Assembly (NCBI GenBank): GCA_048201975.1
Contig: DBFBGQ010000087.1
Location: 1-11,826 of the forward strand
Direction of reading: 5' to 3'
DNA length: 11,826 nt
From: Egerieenecus sp048201975
GTDB lineage: Bacteria > Bacillota > Clostridia > Christensenellales > Aristaeellaceae
The notes under the pieces are model-generated. The model saw only the letters and a program-made list of their open reading frames with translations, made no database searches and was not told the DNA's origin. Positions 6,967 to 11,826 of the stretch are shown in pieces; within the stretch, counting starts at the first letter, position 1; every line of letters starts with the position of its first letter. The position numbers and the translations under genes are program-made.

Positions 6967-8595
6967 TTATTTCTTCAGCAATTCGTATTGGCGAGTATAC
7001 TCGTCAATCATGCTTTGCAAGCCCATCTGATACAGTTCCTGGATGAAGGCGTCCCAATCGCTCAGGTCGCGCTCGCCGATGATGAACTTCGGAATCTGCT
7101 CGGACACATACGTTTCAATGTCCGCAGAGGCCGGCGCGTTATCCCGCAGTTCCACGGTGTTCCAGGTGATGCCGTATTCGCAGCCGGGCTCCAGCGTCAC
7201 GTCGAAGTCGTCCAGGTGGCTCTGCAGCCACAGGCTGTGCTGCTGTTGACGGCCCAGCACATACGAGCTTCCCAGCACTTCCGTGGGAAGGCCGATGGAG
7301 GTGGTGAAATCGGCGAAATAGGCGATGGTATTGTCATAGCTCAGATCGCCGTCCACCGTCTTGTACATGACCTGACCGTTCTCGTCCGTCCAACCGATGT
7401 TTTTGAAGGTCACGGTCTCGGCTTCGGGATCGTCAGGATCGTACCGCCAGTGATAGTCCTTCAGGCCAAAGGTGGCCGTCTGATAGTTCTCCCAGGACTC
7501 ATACTGCCAGTTGATCAGCTTCATGGCCGCTTCGGGATTCTGGCAGCGGGAGCTGAGCATCAGGCAGCTGGAGCTGGCGTTGGCGCGGGTTTCGATGAAG
7601 TTGCCGTTGGGGCCCTTGATGCCGGCTTCGTTGATGATGTAAGCGTAGGGATACTTTTCCATGTCGTAGTCGGGATCGGCAGCCATCAGGTTAGCATTGG
7701 TGACTTCGTCCCGGGTGGTGATGTCGGAATACCACGTGGCCGTGGCGCCCGCCACGCCCTGGGCGATGTAGTTGCGCAGGGTGTTGGTATCCCAGGAGAA
7801 GGCTTCCTTATGAATGATGCCGTCCTCATACCATTTCCGCATCTGGGCCAGGAAGTCGGTGTAGCCTTCCGCCAGATACACGGGCTTGACCTTGTTGTCG
7901 GTCTCGTCCACCCACTGGCCGTTGCCGCCCTCCACATAGCCGCCCACAAAGCAATACTCCAAGCGGCTGAGCTGGTTGCACAGCAGAGGGATGGTGTTGC
8001 CGTTGCCGGCCAGATCCTTTTCCTTCACAGCGTAGAGATATTCGTTCACCTCGTCCAGGGTGTTGGGGAGATCCATGCCCAGCTCATCCAGCCACTCCGC
8101 ACGGAAGAACATCTGGTAGGGCGTGGTGGGCGTCATGCGGGGCATGCCCCAGTAGGTGCCCTCCGCGTCCGTCACGCCAGGCCATGCATCCCAGCTGGCC
8201 CAAGTATCATAGATCAACGGCCACTCTTCCATGTAATCATTCCAGGGCTGAATCATGCCGGTATCGTAGTAGTTGCGCCAGTCGCCCCAGAACAGGTCGA
8301 TCTGCTCGTTTCCGGCCAGCATCATGTTCAGCTTTTCCTCTGCGTTGGTGGCAGGCGCCTTGATGGCTTCCACCCACACGCCGGTCTGCTCGTAAATGTA
8401 CTGCTGCACCATTTTGTAGCCCGCATCCGTGGAGCCTGCCTCCGAGCCCGCGCCATTGCCGGCGCCCGAATTCTGGTAGATCACGATCACGGGCGCGCCT
8501 TCCGGCACCTCGCTTGCCATTGCCGACGGCATGAGGCCCAGCGCCATGATGATGACGAGCAACAAGCTGACCGCCTTCGAAATGGTTCTCTTCAT
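6967..8595 (-). CDS. Extracellular solute-binding protein, LplA-like, Sec-secreted
   Basis: A 542-residue type-1 solute-binding protein that should capture the oligosaccharide or sialoside outside the cell and hand it to the two permeases. Residues 1-27 form a clear signal peptide (KR-rich start, hydrophobic core LLLVIIMALGLM, AMA before Ser28). There is no cysteine at the cleavage site, so it is not a standard lipoprotein although binding proteins of Gram-positive bacteria usually are. The mature part starts with a beta-strand (VIVIYQNSG) and a glycine/serine-rich stretch at about 38-52, then the EEKLNMMLAGNEQIDLFWGDW block typical of the family; it is rich in Trp and Tyr, which suits sugar stacking. 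The ATG at 8595 is chosen because AAGGAGGT lies 7 bases upstream; the frame is open 48 codons further, but those codons run through the promoter. First gene of the transport operon. Ligand is inferred from context only. Confidence 0.93.
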   Translation of the reverse strand: MKRTISKAVSLLLVIIMALGLMPSAMASEVPEGAPVIVIYQNSGAGNGAGSEAGSTDAGYKMVQQYIYEQTGVWVEAIKAPATNAEEKLNMMLAGNEQIDLFWGDWRNYYDTGMIQPWNDYMEEWPLIYDTWASWDAWPGVTDAEGTYWGMPRMTPTTPYQMFFRAEWLDELGMDLPNTLDEVNEYLYAVKEKDLAGNGNTIPLLCNQLSRLEYCFVGGYVEGGNGQWVDETDNKVKPVYLAEGYTDFLAQMRKWYEDGIIHKEAFSWDTNTLRNYIAQGVAGATATWYSDITTRDEVTNANLMAADPDYDMEKYPYAYIINEAGIKGPNGNFIETRANASSSCLMLSSRCQNPEAAMKLINWQYESWENYQTATFGLKDYHWRYDPDDPEAETVTFKNIGWTDENGQVMYKTVDGDLSYDNTIAYFADFTTSIGLPTEVLGSSYVLGRQQQHSLWLQSHLDDFDVTLEPGCEYGITWNTVELRDNAPASADIETYVSEQIPKFIIGERDLSDWDAFIQELYQMGLQSMIDEYTRQYELLKK

Positions 8596-8628
8596 GCAAG
8601 AGACCTCCTTCAGTTGTTTGTTGTGTTC

Positions 8629-8657
8629 ATTATAGCGAAACACAGCAGGCAGTTCAA
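8629..8657 (-). promoter_or_regulatory. Promoter of the transport/sialidase operon
   Basis: On the minus strand TTGAAC (8652-8657) and TATAAT (8629-8634) are separated by exactly 17 bases, a near-consensus housekeeping promoter. Transcription should begin near 8622, leaving a leader of about 27 bases with the AAGGAGGT site. This is the promoter for the binding protein and, by read-through, for the six genes after it. Confidence 0.8.
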
Positions 8658-8662
8658 TGCTT

Positions 8663-8680
8663 TTGCCCATTTTTAGGCAG
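8663..8680 (-). promoter_or_regulatory. Candidate operator 1 (transport operon)
   Basis: On the minus strand CTGCCTAAAAATGGGCAA. It matches the perfect palindrome at 9953-9970 at 14 of 18 positions and sits 5 bases upstream of the -35 box, exactly as that one does before the regulator promoter. It is probably the binding site of the GntR-LacI regulator encoded next to it; the position upstream of -35 suits activation or looping more than simple blocking. A half-site-like TTGCTTATTTG is at 8704-8714. Confidence 0.6.
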
Positions 8681-8725
8681 GTTATGGGATTATTGATCAG
8701 GTTTTGCTTATTTGTTCTATATTTT

Positions 8726-8749
8726 TCCAGATTATACATGATAATTGGA
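8726..8749. repeat. AT-rich imperfect palindrome after the regulator gene
   Basis: TCCA-G-ATTAT-ACATG-ATAAT-TGGA (plus strand) pairs over 9 bp with one bulge. It lies just past the stop of the regulator gene and about 70 bases upstream of the transport promoter. No U-tract follows on the minus strand, so it is not a normal terminator. It may be a weak 3' hairpin or a further protein site; its minus strand also holds a TATAAT (8731-8736), with TTGAAC 20 bases upstream, which is too far for a good promoter. Confidence 0.3.
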
Positions 8750-8750
8750 C

Positions 8751-9857
8751 TTAGCCGTTCAAAACACGTATGTTCTCCTTTTGTGCCGGAGCGTATTTCT
8801 CCGGTGAGGTCTCCCGGATGACAATTTCAGGCTGCATCAGGTAATACTCAAAGCCTTCCCGGGTTTTGCCATCCAGGAGCTTGCCCAGCACCCGGGCGGC
8901 CATCCGGCCGATATCCCCCGTTTTATACGCCACAGAGGTAAGCGACGGCTTGGCAGCAGCGGCCACGTCGATGTTGTCATACCCCACAATGGCGATATCC
9001 TGGGGCACGCGAATGCCCCGCGCTTCCAACTGGCGCATCAGTGTCAGGGCCAGGTAATCGTTGAAGCAGAAGACGGCGTCCACTTCCATGCCCGCGTCCA
9101 TGCGGGACAGCAGCAGCTCGCAGGTACGGGCGTTGGGACTGTCCTCCTGCAGGAGAATGCGCTGGCGATTGATCTCAATATTCTGCTGCAGCAGGGCGCT
9201 GATATAGCCCTGACACCGGTCGATGCTGGTCCGGTAACGCTGCCGGGCCAGAAAGGCAATTTGCCGGTAGCCCCGCTCCAGCAGGTGCAGCGTGGCAATG
9301 TAGCCTCCGTAGTAGTCGTTGGACTTGACGATGGGGGCGAAGACGCCCTCCACGTCCCGGTTGCAGAAAACAAAGGGGATCCGCGCCCGGCTGAGGCTAC
9401 GGTAAATGCCGATATTTTCCATCACATTTTTTGTTACCACAGGCACGATGATGAATCCGGCAATCCCGGCCAGGATCAGCCGCTCAATGTATTCCGCCTG
9501 CTTGGCTGCGTTGCTTTCGGAGTTGCAGAGGATCACGTTGGCTCCGCGCTCCCGCGCGCCGCTCTCCACGCCCCGGGCAAGGCCCGCGTAAATCGCCTCG
9601 GAGATATCCGGCACGATCAGGCACCAGTTCTCCACGTTGGACACCACGCCCTCCAACCGCCTGGCCACATACGTGCCGCTGCCAAAACGCGACTCCAGCA
9701 TGCCTTCCTCGGTCAGCTCCTTGATGGCCTTGTCAATGGTCGCCCGGGAAGAGTCCAGCTTTTTGCTCAGCACCGTTCTGGATGGAAGCCTGTCTCCGTT
9801 GTTCATTTCAGAAATCAGATCGGTGAGCATCATTTTGATTTCTCGATAGCGAAGCAT
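8751..9857 (-). CDS. GntR/LacI chimeric transcriptional regulator
   Basis: A 368-residue one-component regulator. Residues 1-68 form a GntR-type winged helix: the short first helix YREIKMMLTDLI, GDRLPSRTVLSKKLDSSRATIDKAI with the recognition helix near 36-47, and the wing GMLESRFGSGTYVARR. Residues about 76-350 are a LacI/periplasmic-binding-protein effector domain (WCLIVPDISEAIYAGLARGVE, GFIIVPV, PFVFCNRD at 161-168, FCFNDYLALTLMRQL near 263-277, IAIVGYDNIDVAAAAKPSLTSVA at about 288-310). This build is that of AraR of Bacillus, where a sugar ligand releases the operator. ATG at 9857 follows GGAGAGGG. It has its own promoter and a palindrome in front of it that recurs before the transport operon, so it probably controls both itself and that operon. 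The ligand is unknown; sialic acid, ManNAc or a related sugar would fit. Confidence 0.92.
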   Translation of the reverse strand: MLRYREIKMMLTDLISEMNNGDRLPSRTVLSKKLDSSRATIDKAIKELTEEGMLESRFGSGTYVARRLEGVVSNVENWCLIVPDISEAIYAGLARGVESGARERGANVILCNSESNAAKQAEYIERLILAGIAGFIIVPVVTKNVMENIGIYRSLSRARIPFVFCNRDVEGVFAPIVKSNDYYGGYIATLHLLERGYRQIAFLARQRYRTSIDRCQGYISALLQQNIEINRQRILLQEDSPNARTCELLLSRMDAGMEVDAVFCFNDYLALTLMRQLEARGIRVPQDIAIVGYDNIDVAAAAKPSLTSVAYKTGDIGRMAARVLGKLLDGKTREGFEYYLMQPEIVIRETSPEKYAPAQKENIRVLNG

Positions 9858-9919
9858 CGTTTCACCCTCTCCTGGTTCTGTGGCGCACGGCGCCCTTTGC
9901 CACGGGTTCCTTACGTACC

Positions 9920-9947
9920 ATTATAAACGATTTTTTGCGTTTTGCAA
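9920..9947 (-). promoter_or_regulatory. Promoter of the regulator gene
   Basis: On the minus strand TTGCAA (9942-9947) and TATAAT (9920-9925) are 16 bases apart. A start near 9913 gives a leader of roughly 55 bases before the ATG at 9857. Confidence 0.72.
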
Positions 9948-9952
9948 CCAAC

Positions 9953-9970
9953 CTGCTTATTTTTAAGCAG
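9953..9970 (-). promoter_or_regulatory. Candidate operator 2 (regulator gene), perfect palindrome
   Basis: CTGCTTA-TTTT-TAAGCAG on the plus strand: 7-bp perfect arms, 4-base spacer. It ends 5 bases upstream of the -35 box of the regulator promoter. A second, imperfect copy with the same spacing precedes the transport operon promoter, which suggests one shared regulator, most simply the encoded GntR-LacI protein. Confidence 0.65.
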
Positions 9971-10052
9971 ATTCTCTATCTTCCAGGCAGATGATTTGTA
10001 CAAGCAAGCGTTGCAGGCTCATCCTTTTTTATGCAGCTTATTGGCAGAAACG

Positions 10053-10078
10053 GCATACTTTCCCCGGCCAAGGTATGC
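10053..10078 (+). promoter_or_regulatory. Candidate operator of the dehydrogenase unit
   Basis: GCATAC (10053-10058) and GTATGC (10073-10078) are perfect inverted arms 14 bases apart, with two more pairs inside. The right arm overlaps the TGC of the extended -10 element, so a bound protein would block the polymerase. The sequence differs from the two operators on the other side, so it may answer to another regulator. Confidence 0.42.
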
Positions 10079-10084
10079 TATACT
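10076..10084 (+). promoter_or_regulatory. Extended -10 promoter of the dehydrogenase/yhcH unit
   Basis: TGCTATACT fits the TGn-TATAAT extended -10 pattern with one change. No good -35 lies 16-18 bases upstream (the spot reads TACTTT), as is usual for extended -10 promoters. Transcription would begin near 10091, about 28 bases before the ATG at 10120. Confidence 0.6.
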
Positions 10085-10119
10085 GTCGCTAGGCAATCTT
10101 GCGAAAGGTGGGTTTTTGC

Positions 10120-11211
10120 ATGAACGGCCAGGCGGATGCCTCTTACAAATTTGGCGCGGGGCGCGTGCTGATGTCCTCCGGGCTGCTGGAGCGAGCCGGC
10201 GAGGAGCTGCGTTATTTTGGCAGGCGCCCCTATTGCGTCGGCGGGCCGACCGCCATGGCGCTGGCACGCCCGCGCCTGGAGGCAGGGCTGCGCAGTGCGG
10301 GCATGGAGGGTGTATACAGCGTGCACGCCGGCCATGTGTGTCATCAAGCTGCGCGGGAGAAAGCCCAGGAAGCGCTGCTGCACGGGTGCGATGTGGTCAT
10401 TGCCGTGGGTGGCGGCCGGGCCATGGACTTCGGCAAGCTCGTGGCCTACTACGCGCAGACGCGAGTGATCTGCCTGCCCACCTCCGCGTCCACCTGCGCT
10501 GCCTACACCCCCTTCAGCCTGATTTACACGCCCGAGGGACAGGCCATTCCCGGCAACTTCTGCTATGACCTGGAAAACGCCGCCCTTTGGATTGACCTGG
10601 ACATCATGGCCACGCAGCCGGCCCGGTATATGGTCGCAGGCATGCTGGACGCCATGGCCAAGCTGATAGAAATCAAAAACGGCAGGCCGCACCTGGATGC
10701 CGCCGCTTGCCCGCAGGCGCTATATGCCGGTTATCTGCTGGCCCAGCACAGCTTTGAGCAGCTGCAGACCCATATTGATACCGTATTGCAGGACCTGGCT
10801 GCCCGCACGCTAACCCAGGCGGTCCAGGATATGGTCTTCTGCAACATTCCCCTCACCGGCATCATCAGCGGACTGTCCCGGGGCGTAGGCCAGTCCGCAA
10901 TCGCTCATGAGCTCTACTATCAGCTTCGCACGCTGTTTCCCCATGAGACCGCCAAGGCGCTGCATGGGGAAATCGTGGGCCTGGGCCTGCTGCCGCAGCT
11001 CTACTATAACGGCGAAGCCGGTCAGGTGGAACCCTTCCGCAGCTTTTTGCGCCATGTGGGCGCCCCGGCCTGCCTGAGCGACGTGGGCTTCCCCGCCGCG
11101 CAGACGGCTTTTGACCAGCTCTGCGCCGCCCTGGAAGCCAGCGCCTACGTGGGCAAGGATGCCGCCTCCCGCGTCCGCTTCGCCCAAGCCATGGCGCTCA
11201 TTGCCCGCTGA
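10120..11211 (+). CDS. Metal-dependent alcohol dehydrogenase, GldA-like
   Basis: A 363-residue cytoplasmic oxidoreductase of the iron/zinc alcohol dehydrogenase superfamily, nearest in pattern to glycerol dehydrogenase. The N-terminal half binds NAD(P): VVIAVGGGRAMDFGK at 92-106 carries the GGG..xD dinucleotide motif. The C-terminal half supplies the metal ligands Asp177 (GMLDAMAK), His263 (AHELYY) and His282 (ALHGE), spaced as in GldA. In GldA the ASTDAP segment places an Asp at the substrate; here it reads ASTCAA (Cys126), so glycerol is probably not the substrate. The start is ATG at 10120 after AAGGTGGG; a TTG 7 codons upstream overlaps the ribosome site. It is the first gene of the plus-strand unit, with yhcH after it, and diverges from the regulator. 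A role in oxidising or reducing a sugar or sugar acid is inference. Confidence 0.85.
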   Translation: MNGQADASYKFGAGRVLMSSGLLERAGEELRYFGRRPYCVGGPTAMALARPRLEAGLRSAGMEGVYSVHAGHVCHQAAREKAQEALLHGCDVVIAVGGGRAMDFGKLVAYYAQTRVICLPTSASTCAAYTPFSLIYTPEGQAIPGNFCYDLENAALWIDLDIMATQPARYMVAGMLDAMAKLIEIKNGRPHLDAAACPQALYAGYLLAQHSFEQLQTHIDTVLQDLAARTLTQAVQDMVFCNIPLTGIISGLSRGVGQSAIAHELYYQLRTLFPHETAKALHGEIVGLGLLPQLYYNGEAGQVEPFRSFLRHVGAPACLSDVGFPAAQTAFDQLCAALEASAYVGKDAASRVRFAQAMALIAR

Positions 11212-11270
11212 CCCCCCCGCCGCTTTTCGGAGGGACAGGCAAAAAACGATTGACGAAAGGATGAACCCTC

Positions 11271-11726
11271 ATGATTCTCGATACCTTGGACCGCCTGAGC
11301 CTGTATGCATCCCTTCATCCGGATATCGCCGCTGCAGCCGCTTTTCTGCAGACGCCTCAGTGCGCTCAGCTGGACGACGGACGCTATCCCCTCACCCAGC
11401 AAAGCTATGTGATCCTGCAGAGCTATCAGACCAAGCCAATAGACGCGGTATGCTATGAAACCCATGAAGCCTATGCCGATATCCAGGTGATCCTGGCGGG
11501 TCAGGAGCTGATCTCCTACGCGCCGTCCCAGGGCTTTGCGGTCCAGACCGCCTATGATCCGCAAAAGGATATTGCGCTGGGCAGCGCGTCAGAGGCAGCG
11601 GCGGATCTGCACATGGCCGCGGGCATGTTCGCGCTTTTCCTGCCCGGCGAGGCGCATCGCCCCAGCTGCATCTGGGAAAGCGCCTCCCTCGTGCGCAAAG
11701 CCGTGGTCAAGCTGCGCATGCCCTGA
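11271..11726 (+). CDS. YhcH/YjgK/YiaL family protein (DUF386)
   Basis: A 151-residue cupin-like protein, normal length for the family. Recognised by ETHEAYADIQ at 63-72 (His65, Glu66, Asp70 of the probable metal site), LAGQELISYAP at 75-85, FALFLPGEAHRPS at 120-132 with His129, and the closing VRKAVVKLRM at 141-150. Members lie in nan operons (YhcH of E. coli) and have been proposed to process or convert anomers of sialic acids and other sugars; the exact reaction is not settled. Its presence supports a sialic-acid role for the whole locus. ATG at 11271 follows AAAGGA 9 bases upstream, and the gene starts 59 bases after the dehydrogenase stop, with no promoter or terminator seen between, so the two are probably co-transcribed. 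Confidence 0.9.
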   Translation: MILDTLDRLSLYASLHPDIAAAAAFLQTPQCAQLDDGRYPLTQQSYVILQSYQTKPIDAVCYETHEAYADIQVILAGQELISYAPSQGFAVQTAYDPQKDIALGSASEAAADLHMAAGMFALFLPGEAHRPSCIWESASLVRKAVVKLRMP

Positions 11727-11750
11727 CGCCGCCGTTGCCAGCCAAAGCCA

Positions 11751-11781
11751 AGGGGCTCTCCGCATGCTGCGGAGAGCCCCT
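11751..11781 (+). terminator. Terminal hairpin of the dehydrogenase/yhcH unit
   Basis: A perfect 13-bp stem (11752-11764 with 11768-11780) with loop TGC, closed by a further A-T pair (11751 with 11781). It starts 25 bases past the yhcH stop. No U-tract follows; the next bases are TCAGACTGTCAAAAAAC of the shared 3'-end repeat. The build is the same as at the left end, although the stem sequences are unrelated. Confidence 0.7.
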
Positions 11782-11826
11782 CAGACTGTCAAAAAACCCC
11801 CTAGAGGCGTCGGAGGGGCCGCAGCC
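11781..11826 (+). repeat. 3'-end repeat, right copy, cut by the window end
   Basis: Begins TCAGACTGTCAAAAAAC and continues into CTAGAGGCGTCGG; 41 of 46 bases match the minus strand of 115-160. The left copy goes on into a run of hairpins, so this copy probably continues past the window edge as well. Confidence 0.85.

Larger units (their letters stand above)
9858..10119. other. Divergent control region
   Basis: This 262-base gap holds no gene. It carries the regulator promoter and operator (minus side, 9920-9970), the extended -10 promoter and palindrome of the dehydrogenase (plus side, 10053-10084), a small GGCGC-ACG-GCGCC hairpin in the regulator leader (9882-9894), an 8-bp palindrome TTGTACAA (9996-10003) and a half-site-like TTTTTTATGCAG (10025-10036). 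Confidence 0.7.

Noticed and set aside
6988..8676. 562-codon open frame on the plus strand opposite the binding-protein gene
   Set aside because: A shadow of biased third-position GC on the coding strand. It has no ribosome site, no recognisable domain, and the minus-strand gene is unmistakable.
8596..8739. N-terminal extension of the binding protein to an ATG at 8739
   Set aside because: It would read through the promoter, and it would bury the signal peptide 48 residues inside the protein. ATG at 8595 has a near-perfect ribosome site.
8731..8762. Second transport promoter TTGAAC (8757-8762) / TATAAT (8731-8736)
   Set aside because: The 20-base spacer is too long, and the promoter at 8629-8657 is close to ideal.
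10041..10084. TTGGCA at 10041-10046 as -35 box for TATACT
   Set aside because: The spacing is 32 bases, about twice what a promoter allows; the extended -10 reading is better.
10099..10119. TTG start of the dehydrogenase at 10099
   Set aside because: The ribosome site AAGGTGGG lies inside this stretch and serves the ATG at 10120.
115..11826. The end repeats as terminal inverted repeats of one transposon or genomic island
   Set aside because: No transposase or integrase is present. Each copy is tied to the 3' end of its own unit, so inverted placement follows simply from the divergent gene order. Not fully excluded.
1..11826. tRNA, rRNA, CRISPR array or prophage genes
   Set aside because: None seen: no regularly spaced direct repeats and no recognisable RNA gene or phage protein.

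Overview
The window reads as a GC-rich, low-mobility catabolic locus from a Gram-positive anaerobe of the Clostridia, probably gut-associated. The grounds are strong AAGGAGG-type ribosome sites, a CUT1 carbohydrate ABC importer of the LplB/YtcP type with no ATPase gene of its own, and a GntR/LacI chimeric regulator. I cannot place it to genus from the sequence. It contains ten genes in two divergent transcription units, and nearly all the sequence is used: the longest stretch without a gene is the 262-base divergent control region (9858-10119).

Minus-strand unit (right to left). A GntR-LacI type regulator (8751-9857) has its own promoter. A second promoter (8629-8657) starts the main operon: secreted solute-binding protein, permease 1, permease 2, a sialidase-fold protein with an altered active site, a double-domain fumarylacetoacetate-hydrolase (FAH) family protein, a GH33 sialidase with a complete catalytic set, and N-acetylneuraminate lyase. 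A hairpin between the binding protein and the first permease is well placed to lower expression of the permeases. The operon ends in a long hairpin (160-201).

Plus-strand unit. A GldA-like metal-dependent alcohol dehydrogenase (10120-11211) is followed by a YhcH/YjgK/YiaL family protein (11271-11726), a family often found with sialic acid genes. This unit also ends in a long hairpin (11751-11781).

Likely joint function: uptake of an intact sialic-acid-containing (or related nonulosonic acid) glycoside, release of the acid inside the cell by sialidases that lack signal peptides, then cleavage by the lyase to pyruvate plus an N-acetylhexosamine. The usual downstream genes (nanE, nanK, nagA, nagB) are absent from the window. 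A double-FAH protein and a dehydrogenase are present instead, which leaves room for an oxidative side route or a modified substrate.

Three non-coding signals stand out. (1) An 18-base imperfect palindrome lies exactly 5 bases upstream of the -35 box of both the regulator and the transport operon, so it is a candidate operator or activator site. (2) Both transcription units end in a gene-specific perfect hairpin joined directly to the same 46-base sequence (41/46 identical, the last 26 bases perfect), with no U-tract. (3) Bases 1-140 are a dense run of four hairpins that continues the left copy of that shared sequence and looks like a dispersed structured element cut by the window edge.
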